Notes: generated by a model from the sequence alone, not told the origin. A DNA stretch of 64,000 nt from Telmatospirillum sp. (GCA_031291415.1 JARLJB010000331.1:25864-89863), one strand, 5' to 3'; counted from the first letter of the stretch, positions 8,183-17,488 are shown. Program-made: numbers and translations.

Positions 8183-9177
8183 TGCCAGCTCCTTTCATAG
8201 GCGCCAGACGTCTGGCGTCCGCCTTCCGTGATGCCGTCGAGATCGATGTCGGGCGGCGTCTCGCCTCGACTGATGGCATCCACCGCCAGCCGGAAAGCCT
8301 TGACGACATTGGTCACGTAAGCCCGACCGCGCTGACGCCCCTCGATCTTGAAGGAGGTAACACCGGCGGCGATCAATTGCGGCAGGATGGACAGCGTGTT
8401 GAGCGACGTCGGTTCCTCGAACAGATAGCTGAGCCGGCCATTGGCCTCGAAACGACCCTTGCAGAGGGTGGGATAGCCGGCCGGCTCACCGGCGCCAAAG
8501 GTGTTGATGGTGAATTCGCCCAACTGGCTCACCACCTTGTCACCTTTTTCGGTGTAGCGGACATGGCTGGCCGGCGAACAGGCGCCGTTCATGTTGGGCG
8601 ATTTTCCGGTGGCATAGGATGACAGCGAACAGCGCCCCTCGGCCATGACACAGAGGCCGCCGAAAATGAAGACTTCCATTTCGACCGGCACCCGGGCGCT
8701 GAGGTCGGCGATTTCGGGAACCATCAGCACGCGGGGCAGGATGGCCCGCCGGATGCCGAAGGCTTCGTGATAGAAGCGAATCGCCTCGGCCGAGGAGGCC
8801 GAGGCCTGGACGGATAAATGCAGCCTGAGCTCGGGATGGTGCCGCGCCGTATAGTCGCATAATCCGAGGTCGGCCATGATCACCGCGTCGACCTTCAGTC
8901 GGGCGGCGTCATCGACGGCCTTGTGCCAAAGCTCCGGCGCCCCGGCCCGTGGGAAGGTGTTGATGGCGACAAACACCTTGGTCCCACGCTCATGGGCGTA
9001 GGCGAGACCCGTGGCCAGTTCGTCCCGGCTGAAATTGAGCCCGGGGAAATTCCGCGCATTGGTTTCGTCGCGAAAGCCCAGATACACGCTGTCGGCGCCA
9101 GCGTCGACCGCCGCCCGCAAAGCCGCCGGCGTGCCGGCCGGGCAGACCAATTCGACCGGCCGAGAGAGCCCGGTCAT
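8179..9177 (-). CDS. ubiU: UbiU, O2-independent ubiquinone hydroxylation factor (U32 family)
   Basis: A 332-residue U32 protein starting MTGLSRPVELVCPAG. It has the UbiU cysteine pattern C-x6-C-x16-C (CVMAEGRC ... NMNGAC) followed by a fourth Cys in TLCKGRF, matching the 4Fe-4S ligands of E. coli UbiU. The ATG at 9177 is chosen because it overlaps the ubiT stop (ATGA) and begins at the conserved N-terminus; the longer open frame upstream lies inside ubiT. It is the partner of UbiV in anaerobic ubiquinone synthesis. Confidence 0.93.
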   Translation of the reverse strand: MTGLSRPVELVCPAGTPAALRAAVDAGADSVYLGFRDETNARNFPGLNFSRDELATGLAYAHERGTKVFVAINTFPRAGAPELWHKAVDDAARLKVDAVIMADLGLCDYTARHHPELRLHLSVQASASSAEAIRFYHEAFGIRRAILPRVLMVPEIADLSARVPVEMEVFIFGGLCVMAEGRCSLSSYATGKSPNMNGACSPASHVRYTEKGDKVVSQLGEFTINTFGAGEPAGYPTLCKGRFEANGRLSYLFEEPTSLNTLSILPQLIAAGVTSFKIEGRQRGRAYVTNVVKAFRLAVDAISRGETPPDIDLDGITEGGRQTSGAYERSWQ

Positions 9178-9854
9178 GTCCGCTGCTCCCTTTGGCGAAG
9201 ACTGCGGCGTAGCGTGACGATCTCCCCCTCCAGTTCGTTGAGCCTGGCCGCCTGGGCGTCGGCGCTTTTGAGGGCAGGCCCAACCAGCGCTTGACGCACC
9301 AGCGCCATATCGTCGGCCAATCGACGGAACAGCCATCCGCCCACCCTCGCGGCTTGAAGCAGCGGGCGCGCCAACGGACCGACCGTGGCGGCGAAATCGG
9401 CTTCCATATCGATACCGGCGCCATCGACGGCATTGCGCAAGGCGACGATCACTTCCGTGTCGCCCTCGATGACCAACTGACGAGAGAAGAAGACGGCATC
9501 GCCATCCAGGCGCCCCTCGCCCAAGGCGATCAGCATGGCCAGGGGTCCGCGGATCACGGCGGTCACCGGCAAATCGGCGAAATCGCGATAAACGGTGAGA
9601 CGCGGCCGATCGGGCTTTGGTTCGAGAAGCAATACGAATGGCAGATCAACCGGATCGATGCCGATCACCGCGTCGGGATAGGCCGTCAGGCGGTCGAGGA
9701 TGTCCGGATGGCGGCGGCGCACGACGGCAAGAATAGCGTCGAACAGCGGCTGCAGAAAACGCGGCGGCACCGGTCCCAGAGCCATCCCGGCCAACAGGAT
9801 GGGGGAAAACGGCGGATCGACGGGGCGGGAGCGCTCCGTACGAGGGTTCGACAT
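9174..9854 (-). CDS. ubiT: UbiT, SCP2-domain accessory factor for O2-independent ubiquinone synthesis
   Basis: A 226-residue protein with a lipid-binding SCP2 domain in its centre (about residues 45-150) and a C-terminal helical extension. It opens the ubiTUV operon and overlaps ubiU by 4 bases. UbiT is thought to bind the hydrophobic quinone intermediates presented to UbiU-UbiV. The ATG at 9854 (MSNPRTERS) is used rather than an in-frame start 39 bases upstream, because the extra residues are not typical of the family. Assignment rests on fold plus gene order, which together are diagnostic. Confidence 0.85.
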   Translation of the reverse strand: MSNPRTERSRPVDPPFSPILLAGMALGPVPPRFLQPLFDAILAVVRRRHPDILDRLTAYPDAVIGIDPVDLPFVLLLEPKPDRPRLTVYRDFADLPVTAVIRGPLAMLIALGEGRLDGDAVFFSRQLVIEGDTEVIVALRNAVDGAGIDMEADFAATVGPLARPLLQAARVGGWLFRRLADDMALVRQALVGPALKSADAQAARLNELEGEIVTLRRSLRQREQRT

Positions 9855-10032
9855 GACAACCCCAATTTTCTTATGCGTTAAAGACGGCAACAAAGCACCG
9901 CCCGGCCGTACCCGTCAAGAGATGCCGCAGCCAATCATACCGGCGAACGCTTGATCTGACTCGCCGGTATCAGCCGCCATTGCGGCGGCGGCAAAGCGGG
10001 CGGATGCCCGTCAATTCATTGGCCTGCCGGTA

Positions 10033-10548
10033 TCAGTCGGCGGCCACGAGGCGCTCGAGAACGGCCACGACATCGGGACTATCCCAGGCGATGGCGCCTT
10101 CGACCCGGGCCACTTCTCTGCCCTTCTTGTCGATGACCACGGTGGTGGGCATACCGAAGATTCCGAAGGCGCGGGCCCCGCTGCCGTCGGCGTCGTGGTA
10201 TTTGGCCAGATGGGCAACATGCATTTCGTCGTAAAAACGATCGATGACGCGCATGCCGCCACGGTCGAGCGACACGGCGACAACCACAGCGCCCTTGTCG
10301 GCCAGTCGCCCCTGCAACGCATCAAGACGCGGGAATTCGACACGACAGGGTGCGCACCACGTCGCCCAGTAATCGAGGACCACCACCTTGCCCTTGAAGG
10401 CGTCGAGACCAAGAGGATGTCCGTCCCGATCGGAAAAAGCCACCGCCGGTACCACCTTAGGCTGGGCGTTCAAGGCAAGGTCCGCCGCCACGGCTGACCA
10501 TGCCGACAGCAGCAGGCAAAGAACGGAAAGGAGGCAGGCCCGCCTCAC
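10033..10548 (-). CDS. TlpA-like periplasmic thiol:disulfide oxidoreductase
   Basis: A 171-residue thioredoxin-fold protein with an N-terminal signal peptide (VRRACLLSVLCLLLSAWSAVAA) and the redox motif WCAPC in DYWATWCAPCRVEF, followed by the cis-Pro region GMPTTVV. It probably acts in the periplasm, reducing disulfides for cytochrome c maturation or cell-envelope redox. The likely start is a GTG at 10548 overlapping the menA stop (GTGA), which gives a canonical signal peptide; longer readings would run through menA. Its co-transcription with menA suggests a link to respiratory-chain assembly, which is inference. Confidence 0.87.
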   Translation of the reverse strand: MRRACLLSVLCLLLSAWSAVAADLALNAQPKVVPAVAFSDRDGHPLGLDAFKGKVVVLDYWATWCAPCRVEFPRLDALQGRLADKGAVVVAVSLDRGGMRVIDRFYDEMHVAHLAKYHDADGSGARAFGIFGMPTTVVIDKKGREVARVEGAIAWDSPDVVAVLERLVAAD

Positions 10549-11453
10549 CACGCCAATCCCAGACTGAGCAACAGACCGTACGCCAGCTGGACCTGCGCCG
10601 TCTGACCGAGAAGACGGTTGAACACCGGCCCGGGAGCCTCGCGGAAAAACCGCCGCACCATGAGAAAGGCCAGCGGAAGGGCTCCAAACGCCAGCCAAGC
10701 CTGCCCGCCTTTCAGCAAGATCAGATCGAAGAGCGGCAGAAACACAAAGGGCATGAACATGAGGACCGCGTAAAGCCAGGGCGTCAGACGCGGCCCGGCC
10801 ACGATGGCCAATGTCCGCCGGCCGACGCGCGCATCGGCCGCGGCATCCCGATAGTTGTTCACCAGCAGAACCGCCGCTCCATAGCAGCCGACGGCAATAC
10901 CAGCCAGAACAGCGGCGGGCGTCACGCTGCCGACATGCAACCAAGTGGTTCCGGCAACCGCCCCGAGACCAAAAAAGATCATCACGAACAATTCGCCGAA
11001 CGGTGTGTAGGCGATCGGCACCGGTCCGCCGGTATAGGCCCAGGCGGCCACGAGACTGGCCAGGCCAAGCAGCAAAATCGGCCAACCGCCCATGTAGACG
11101 AGACCAAGGCCAGCCAGCGTCGCCACCAGGGAACAAACGGCGGCTCCTCGCTTCATCTGGGTCGGCGACAGCAAACCGGCCGCGGTCACCCGGAGCGGCC
11201 CCAGCCGGTCGGGACCATCGGCACCACGTTCGTGGTCGGCCACGTCATTGTAGAGGTTTGAACAAATCTGAATCGCCATGGCGGCAATCAAGGCCAACGG
11301 AATGGCGATCCAATTGATCCGGGCTTCTCCACACCAGGCAACAGCGCTGCCGACCGCGACAGGTACGGCCGAAAGGCTAAGCGTCCGCGGCCTGATGGCC
11401 ATCAGCCACAGGGCAAAAGGAGACGGCCGGGAAGCGACGACGGAAGACGACAT
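10545..11453 (-). CDS. menA: MenA-like 1,4-dihydroxy-2-naphthoate polyprenyltransferase
   Basis: A 302-residue UbiA-superfamily membrane prenyltransferase with about eight to nine hydrophobic segments. The first Asp-rich motif is NLYNDVADHERG and the second is the MenA-type NNYRDAAADARVGRRTLA, which separates it from UbiA proper. It would attach the polyprenyl tail to dihydroxynaphthoate to make demethylmenaquinone. No other men or futalosine-pathway gene is in the window, so menaquinone production cannot be confirmed here. The tlpA-like gene overlaps its 3' end by 4 bases. Confidence 0.85.
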   Translation of the reverse strand: MSSSVVASRPSPFALWLMAIRPRTLSLSAVPVAVGSAVAWCGEARINWIAIPLALIAAMAIQICSNLYNDVADHERGADGPDRLGPLRVTAAGLLSPTQMKRGAAVCSLVATLAGLGLVYMGGWPILLLGLASLVAAWAYTGGPVPIAYTPFGELFVMIFFGLGAVAGTTWLHVGSVTPAAVLAGIAVGCYGAAVLLVNNYRDAAADARVGRRTLAIVAGPRLTPWLYAVLMFMPFVFLPLFDLILLKGGQAWLAFGALPLAFLMVRRFFREAPGPVFNRLLGQTAQVQLAYGLLLSLGLAW

Positions 11454-11689
11454 GGACTCCTCAGCAAATCAAGCCAAGCATAATGCGGCGTCCGAACCGG
11501 TCGTGGCATCAGCGGCTAGACGGACGACGCCTCTTCCGACGGGCCGCCTTACCATGCTTGGCATAGCCCCAATAGCACGCCTCGCCCCGGTCATCCACAG
11601 GATCCTTGTTGGACGGACCGACAATTCGGCCAAAATCTCCGGTCCAGAATGTTATATGGTAGGAAACGTCGTTGAAGAAAGACCCTCCC

Positions 11690-12472
11690 ATGCCGCTATT
11701 GCCCACGCTTTTCGTCTCCCACGGCGCGCCGACCATGATCTTGCAAGATATCCCCGCCCACCATTTTCTGGCGGGACTGGGCGGACAACTGGCACGTCCC
11801 AAGGCCATCCTGGCCATCTCGGCCCATTGGGAGGCCCGTGGACCGCGCGTGTCGGCGGTTTCTGAGCCGCCAACCATCTACGACTTCTATGGTTTCCCGG
11901 CCGAACTCTATGCCATGACCTATCCCGTTCCGGGTTCGCCTGCCCTGGCCGCCCGAACGGCCGATCTGCTTGCCGCCGCTGGCCTGCCCGCTGTCATCGA
12001 TGACAGCCGCGGCCTCGACCATGGCGCCTGGGCTCCACTCAAACTGATGTACCCGGACGCGTCTATACCCGTCGTATCTCTGTCGCTGCTACCCGACGGC
12101 GGACCTGCCGCACATCTGAAGATCGGTGAGGCACTGCGGCCGCTACGCGACGAGGGTGTGCTGATCGTCGGATCGGGATCGTTGACCCATTCCTTGCGCG
12201 ATGCCTTCGCCCATGCCGACGGAGACCCGACGCCCCCCTGGGTCAGCGCCTTCCAGGATTGGACCGCCGCGGCCATTGCCGGCAACCAGCAAGACAAACT
12301 GGCCGACTACCGCCGGCAAGCACCGTCTGCGACACGCAACCACCCCAGCGAGGAACATTTTCTGCCGCTGTTTGTGGCGCTTGGCGCCGGCACGCCAGGA
12401 ACCGCCGGCCGTCGTCTGCATACCAGCGTCGACCTCGGCGTCTTGGCTATGGATGCCTACGCTTTCGACTGA
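11690..12472 (+). CDS. Class III extradiol (DODA-type) dioxygenase family protein
   Basis: A 260-residue protein of the LigB/DODA/YgiD fold, with metal-site His motifs in FVSHGAPT near the N-terminus and SAHWEA, then LDHGAWAPL. The family opens catechol rings or acts on DOPA-like substrates; the substrate here is unknown. The ATG at 11690 is chosen over the TTG at 11672 because it starts with the conserved strand MPLLPTLFVSHG. The gene stands alone between the divergent menA and the convergent pentapeptide gene, whose stop it overlaps by 16 bases. Confidence 0.86.
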   Translation: MPLLPTLFVSHGAPTMILQDIPAHHFLAGLGGQLARPKAILAISAHWEARGPRVSAVSEPPTIYDFYGFPAELYAMTYPVPGSPALAARTADLLAAAGLPAVIDDSRGLDHGAWAPLKLMYPDASIPVVSLSLLPDGGPAAHLKIGEALRPLRDEGVLIVGSGSLTHSLRDAFAHADGDPTPPWVSAFQDWTAAAIAGNQQDKLADYRRQAPSATRNHPSEEHFLPLFVALGAGTPGTAGRRLHTSVDLGVLAMDAYAFD

Positions 12473-13845
12473 TCATCGGGAACGGAAGGCAACAAGAGCC
12501 CGATGGGCAGACGGGTCGCCGGGTCGCCGTCGACTCCTTCAAGCTGTCCCTGGATCAGACCGGAAACGGCGGAGAAGTCGGCGCCGGCCAAATGCGCGCC
12601 AAGAAGAATGGCACCGGAGAGATCGGCGTCGCCCATGGTCGCCCCACTGAGATCGGCGCCAGCCAAATCTGCCCCTTTCAGGTTGGCTTGCGCGAATTGG
12701 CAGCCGGACAGCCGCGCATGCCGCAGACGCGCCACCGCGAGATCGGCGCCGACAAACGAGGTTCCCGCGGCGTCGGCATTGCGCATGTCCACGCCATGCA
12801 TCTCGGCACCGCTGAAATCGCACCCGGAAAGATCGGCTTTGCGTAACATGGACGACGTCAGCAAGGCTCCAGCCAGCTGACGACCGGAAAGATCCGCGCC
12901 CTCCAAATTGGCGCGCTTGCCGTCCTGGCCGCCGCTTTCCACCCAACGGGCATGAGCTTGCAGGATCGCCTCGATATCGATAGCTGCCGGGCCTTGCGGA
13001 TCTTTCGAAGTCTTCGGCTTCTTCTTCGAAACGGCAGCCGCCTTCTCTTCGATGCCGGCGTCGTCTTTCGAATCGCGTACCGCCGGTTCGACATTTTTCC
13101 CGCCGCCCGTCACCTCGACGTCATCAGTCAAGACAAGACTCCGTCGTTTGGGCAAAGAGACGACTTCAATTGCATTCGGTCCCGAGGACGTCGTCTCCGG
13201 GCACGTCGCCAGTTCGATTCCGATGCTCCCCGACTTACCGGACGAGATTTCCGCCGCAGGGACGGTCGACGGCCCCACACGGACAGAAGAACGGGGGCCG
13301 GCCACCGGCAAACGCTTCGCGGCTCCGGAACCGGTTCCGCAGTCTTCCTGTTTTCGCATCCGCGGATCGGCGGAGCCTTCCTCGCCGCGTGCCGGCGCAA
13401 CAACAATGGGATCGGGGCGCCCGGCAAACTTGAACAGACGCGGATTGGTGATCACGCCGACCACCGCCCCCAGCATCTTGTCGCCCGATAACGGCTTTTG
13501 CAAAATGCCATGAATACCAAAAGCGCAAGCCTGGGCGAGTTGCGCCCGATCCAGTGTGCGGGCCAGCAACACGACCGGTACATTCGGAGCCGGACTCCGG
13601 GTACGGTCGCGCAACCACTCCAGCATATGGATAACGCCGGTCTCGTCGTGGGTCAGTTCGACGAAAGCCACGTGGACCTGATTGTGGGCAAGAATGCGCG
13701 AGACATCGGTGGCGTGGGCGGTGCTCAGAACATCCCTGACGCGGTGATGCTTGAACAGACTGCGCGCGAAAAAGCGAAACTGTTCGTCGCGATCGACGAT
13801 CAGGATCCGTAGCGGAGCCCAATTGAATGTCGTCGTTGCCGCCAC
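12457..13845 (-). CDS. Pseudo-receiver / pentapeptide-repeat protein
   Basis: A 462-residue two-part protein. Residues about 12-130 form a CheY-like receiver (acidic pair in VDRDE, conserved Lys in ILQKPLS), but the phospho-acceptor Asp is Glu63 (AFVELTHDE), so it probably cannot be phosphorylated and may mimic the active state. A low-complexity charged linker (about 150-300) follows. The C-terminal part (about 305-435) is a run of A(D/N)LxG pentapeptide repeats that should fold into a right-handed quadrilateral helix. No enzyme domain is seen. The function is unknown, perhaps a scaffold. The 180-base gap upstream likely holds its promoter. Confidence 0.85.
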   Translation of the reverse strand: MAATTTFNWAPLRILIVDRDEQFRFFARSLFKHHRVRDVLSTAHATDVSRILAHNQVHVAFVELTHDETGVIHMLEWLRDRTRSPAPNVPVVLLARTLDRAQLAQACAFGIHGILQKPLSGDKMLGAVVGVITNPRLFKFAGRPDPIVVAPARGEEGSADPRMRKQEDCGTGSGAAKRLPVAGPRSSVRVGPSTVPAAEISSGKSGSIGIELATCPETTSSGPNAIEVVSLPKRRSLVLTDDVEVTGGGKNVEPAVRDSKDDAGIEEKAAAVSKKKPKTSKDPQGPAAIDIEAILQAHARWVESGGQDGKRANLEGADLSGRQLAGALLTSSMLRKADLSGCDFSGAEMHGVDMRNADAAGTSFVGADLAVARLRHARLSGCQFAQANLKGADLAGADLSGATMGDADLSGAILLGAHLAGADFSAVSGLIQGQLEGVDGDPATRLPIGLLLPSVPDDQSKA

Positions 13846-14026
13846 GCATTGTCCTTTCCTGGAGGCAATCCGGTTGATCGACTATTGTCGTCGTTATTCA
13901 ACCTAAGGTCCACCTCGCGGTTAAGCCGGCCCAAAGCGACGGGAGTCACCGAGGACTACCCTGGACAGCGTCCCAACCGTCACCCAGGAGAACTGATGCG
14001 TAAAATGTTAAGGGCGGCGGCCCTCA

Positions 14027-15958
14027 TCAGTCGCGGAAGGCATTCGTGTTCCCATTGTCGAAGAGGAATAGCTCGGCTTTTATCCTTTCGATCACGGCGT
14101 GCCAATCTCGAGGTTTCGACTGTCTGAACAACCGCAGAGACGGATACCAGGGGCTGTCTTCACGGTGCCGGAGCCAGCGCCAACAGGGACTGAATCGATC
14201 GGCCATCCAGACCGGTTTTCCCAGGGCCGCCGCCAGATGGACCACGGCGGTATCGACCGAGATGACGAGATCGAGATTGGCGATCAATGCCGCGGTGTCA
14301 GCGAAATCCTCCATCTCACTCATGAAATCGGTCACAGGGGAATCCTTGGACACAGGCGATCCGTCTTTTTGCAAACTGAAGAACTGCATGTTCGGCAGGT
14401 CGAACAATGGTGCCAGTTTCTCCGGCGCCAGAGATCGCCGTCGGTCAACCGCCTGGCGACGTCCCGCCCACGCCAAACCGATACGTCGGCCGTGATCAGG
14501 CAAGGCGGAAAGCCGGGCCCGCCAAGTGGCGATCAGATCGTCGTCGGCACGGAGATAAGAGGTGGCGCTGGGAATGGTCGCCAGCGTGGTCCCCAGCGCC
14601 AAGGGCATACTGAGCATCGGACAATGGAGATCGAAGGCCGGAAGCGGCTCACCGTATGGCACCACCTGCTCGACACCCGGCAGGCCGCGCAGCAGGCGGA
14701 GCAACGGTTTCTGTACCTCCATGACCACCCTCAATCCGCGGGCCGCGGCCAAGGAAGCGTAACGGCAGAACTGCAGGCTATCGCCAAACCCCTGCTCGGC
14801 ATGAATGAGCAAGGTTTTGCCCTCGGCAGCCTCCCCCCGCCACTGTGGTCGGCCGAAGTCGCGACGCGCATTGATCCCGTCCGGCGTCTGCCATCGCCGT
14901 TCATATGCCTCCCATCCCGCAGCCAGATCCCCCTGCCCCAGCAGCGCCATGGCCAGATTGCAATGGGCGCCAGGATGGTCAGGCTCAAGCGCAAGGGCAC
15001 GTCTGTAGCAGGCGACAGCGTCATCCATCCGGCCTTGATCCTGCAGCGTGTTGCCCAGGTTGTTATAAGCAGGACAATAGTCTGGTCGAAGATCCAAGGC
15101 TGTCTGGAAACAGGCGACCGCCTCGTCCAGTCGTTCCATTTCTCGCAGGGCGGTGCCCAGGCCGTTGTAAGCCTCGGGATCACCCGGTTTGATGACGATT
15201 GCCCAGCGATAGTGACTGACGGCCTCTCCCAGCCGTTCCTGATCCTGCAAGACGTTGCCCAGATTGTGATAGGCCTCCGATTGGTCGGGCTGAAGGCTGA
15301 TAGCGTTTCGGAAACAGGCGATCGCCTCGTTCAAATCCCCCTGTTTCCGCAGAGCGTTGGCAAGATTGCCATACGCCGGGGAATCCCTCTTGAGGCCGAT
15401 GGCCTTTCTGTAGCAGGCAATTGCCGCTTCGGGCTGCCCGACGTCGAACAGCGCGCTACCCAGATTATTGTAGGTTCCCGGATGGCCCGGCTTGAGGCTG
15501 ATGGCACGTTTATAGCAGGCGACAGCGTCATCCAACCGGCCCCGTTCCCGCAACGCATTTCCCAGATTGTCATACGCTTCCGGAATATACGGATAGACCG
15601 AGATAGCTTTCCGATAGGATGCGATAGCATCCGACAGCCAGCCCCTTACCCCACGTTCGACACCTATATTATAAAAATATATGGCCTGTTCATAATCAGG
15701 CCCTATTTCGTTTTCTAGATTGGGAGATGATAGGCTCGACTGTCTCATCTGACGGACAATTAGCCCGAGCAGATGTCGGCTTTCAGCATGCCTGGAATCA
15801 ACATCCAGCACTTGCCGGCAAAGCCGTTCGGCCTCGGTCAAACTTCCGGCGCGATAGTGTCGAAGGGCGTCGGAGAACACGCTTTGGACGCGCAGCAGCA
15901 TCCCCGGTATCACAGGCCCGCCCAGCTTTTGTTCCGCCCGTCGCTGTTTACGGTTCAT
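14027..15958 (-). CDS. TPR protein with glycosyltransferase-like C-terminal domain
   Basis: A 643-residue protein. An N-terminal basic stretch (MNRKQRRAEQK) is followed by about ten tetratricopeptide repeats, recognisable from the recurring A-Y-x-N-L-G-N-x-L pattern. The C-terminal 230 residues resemble the GT9/GT41-like domain often found behind TPRs (HAEQGFGDSLQFCRYA, then ISVDTAVVHLAAALGKPVW). Such proteins are thought to glycosylate proteins or envelope components. The ATG at 15958 is chosen because GGAGG precedes it; the frame continues upstream to 16096 without resembling the family. No pilin, flagellin or polysaccharide genes adjoin it. Confidence 0.85.
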   Translation of the reverse strand: MNRKQRRAEQKLGGPVIPGMLLRVQSVFSDALRHYRAGSLTEAERLCRQVLDVDSRHAESRHLLGLIVRQMRQSSLSSPNLENEIGPDYEQAIYFYNIGVERGVRGWLSDAIASYRKAISVYPYIPEAYDNLGNALRERGRLDDAVACYKRAISLKPGHPGTYNNLGSALFDVGQPEAAIACYRKAIGLKRDSPAYGNLANALRKQGDLNEAIACFRNAISLQPDQSEAYHNLGNVLQDQERLGEAVSHYRWAIVIKPGDPEAYNGLGTALREMERLDEAVACFQTALDLRPDYCPAYNNLGNTLQDQGRMDDAVACYRRALALEPDHPGAHCNLAMALLGQGDLAAGWEAYERRWQTPDGINARRDFGRPQWRGEAAEGKTLLIHAEQGFGDSLQFCRYASLAAARGLRVVMEVQKPLLRLLRGLPGVEQVVPYGEPLPAFDLHCPMLSMPLALGTTLATIPSATSYLRADDDLIATWRARLSALPDHGRRIGLAWAGRRQAVDRRRSLAPEKLAPLFDLPNMQFFSLQKDGSPVSKDSPVTDFMSEMEDFADTAALIANLDLVISVDTAVVHLAAALGKPVWMADRFSPCWRWLRHREDSPWYPSLRLFRQSKPRDWHAVIERIKAELFLFDNGNTNAFRD

Positions 15959-16573
15959 CTGGCCTCCGCCATTTTCCAAATGGTGTGCAGACGAATAGAA
16001 CCGTCCGACCGTCCAGCGATTTGCCGTGGCCGGTTCGATGGCTTGGAATTTCGTCAGGCAAACGTCATCTCGTGACGGAAACGTATTTCGCCGCACGAGT
16101 ATGGAAGGTCGTCATTTCATGGGGAATTTAAAATATTACTATATTCATAGAAATATTGCTTAGATGTATACCGACAATACTCATATTGACAGCGAAGACT
16201 CCTTCGCTACCGAAGCGACCGTTGAAGCTGCGGCCAGATGCGCGGCAACGATGGCCCCGGGCGAGGAGTCCGAGCGGCGCTTGAGGGTGCAGTGACCGGT
16301 TCCGATCACAGCAACTTGATATAATACTTGGTGCCCGAGGAGCAATCGGGAGCGCAGGCGTCCGAGCCTGTGGAAAAATCAGTGGTTCCGTGCCGGCGTT
16401 TCGGCGAAGCCGAAAGCAGGAGTTTCCGCCGCCTCGCGGCGGAACCCGGCAGCCAGGAAGTCCCGGCATCAGCCGTCAACCAGGTCCCATCAGAAGCCGC
16501 AAGGCGCCGCCTTGCGTTCGGCGGTCGCCTCGAAGCGTAACGCAAAAGGCTCTATGTCCGCCGTCTTGCCATC
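15959..16573. other. Gene-free stretch with AT-rich patch and hairpins
   Basis: No convincing gene was found in these 615 bases. The part near 16120-16175 is AT-rich and probably holds the promoter of the TPR gene. Between about 16390 and 16516 there are three tight GC-rich hairpins: 16400-16414 (6-bp arms), 16424-16444 (9-bp arms, CTC loop) and 16498-16516 (8-bp arms). Near 16268 a short segment resembles the core of the dispersed repeat described at 26902, but too weakly to call. Confidence 0.6.
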
Positions 16574-17302
16574 TCAGCCGACAGCGACGGACGGGGCAAA
16601 TTTGTAACCGAATCCGTGGCTGGTGAGGATCATCATTGGTGATTTCGGATCCGCTTCCATCTTGCGGCGAAGACGGCTGACCAGAACGTCGATGGTCCTG
16701 TCCACTGGCGTCCAGAATTGACTGCCGATGGCGTCGAGCAGCTGGTCGCGCGACAAGACACGGCCGGCGCTGTTAACCAGTGCCGTCAGAAGATCGAATT
16801 CGGCACGGGTCAGGTTTATCTCCTGCCCCTGGGGATCAATCAGGCTCCGTTTGGCCAAATCCATTTCCCAACCGTCGAAACGGCGGACCTCGCTGCCGGG
16901 AGGACCGTCGACGCGACGCCCCGACCGCGGCATGTTGAGCCGGCGCAGCAGATTCTTGACCCGCGCCACCAGTTCTCTCGGAAAGAATGGCTTCGTCACA
17001 TAGTCATCGGCCCCCATCTCAAGGCCGATCACGCGGTCGATGTCTTCTTTTCGCGACGTCAGCATAATAATGCCGACATCCGACTTGGCCCGCATCTCGC
17101 GAGCGATATAAAGACCGTCCTCGTCGGGCAGATTAAGGTCGAGGAGAATCAGGTCGAAACGATGATGCGCGACGAGATCATGGGCCTGCGCGGCACGCTG
17201 GGCAGTACTGACACGGAAACCTTCCGATTCCATAAGAGTAGCCAGCATCGCGCACGTTGCGGGTTCATCTTCCAATACCAGGATATGGTAGTCCCTGCCC
17301 AT
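16574..17302 (-). CDS. OmpR-family response regulator
   Basis: A 242-residue regulator with a receiver domain (LEDEP acidic pair, acceptor Asp in LILLDLNLPDEDG, Lys in VTKPFF) and a C-terminal winged-helix DNA-binding domain (LTRAEFDLLTALV ... TIDVLVSRLRRKME ... GFGYKF). No kinase adjoins it. It diverges from the second ATP-grasp module across a 271-base gap, so it may regulate that operon, but only position supports this. Similar regulators occur at 25235 and 26063. Confidence 0.9.
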   Translation of the reverse strand: MGRDYHILVLEDEPATCAMLATLMESEGFRVSTAQRAAQAHDLVAHHRFDLILLDLNLPDEDGLYIAREMRAKSDVGIIMLTSRKEDIDRVIGLEMGADDYVTKPFFPRELVARVKNLLRRLNMPRSGRRVDGPPGSEVRRFDGWEMDLAKRSLIDPQGQEINLTRAEFDLLTALVNSAGRVLSRDQLLDAIGSQFWTPVDRTIDVLVSRLRRKMEADPKSPMMILTSHGFGYKFAPSVAVG

Positions 17303-17472
17303 TTCTTGCCTTTCTTAGCCAAATGAAGAAATTCGGAAGAACCGAGGGGCAACCATTTACTTTTTGTGACCCTAGCGCCGAATATGCCACCGACTTTAAT
17401 GTGTTGCAACAGGGGTAACACATGCCAAAGGTCGCATCCTGCCTGACTTCCCATCAAACGAAGATCAAATCA

Positions 17473-17488
17473 TAGGCATTTTTGCCTA
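17473..17488. promoter_or_regulatory. Perfect TAGGCA/TGCCTA palindrome upstream of second ATP-grasp module
   Basis: Six-base arms TAGGCA and TGCCTA around TTTT, in the gap between the divergent OmpR-type regulator and the transglutaminase operon, 86 bases before the latter's start. A related TAGGCT/AGCCTA palindrome lies upstream of aapJ at 46022-46036. Could be an operator or a small hairpin. Confidence 0.4.

Noticed and set aside
9950..9975. TTGAT half-site as an FNR box before ubiTUV
   Set aside because: Only one half-site is present; the second half needed for an FNR box is not seen.
14099..15718. 539-codon plus-strand open frame opposite the TPR gene
   Set aside because: Repetitive reading simply mirrors the TPR repeats; no coherent family.
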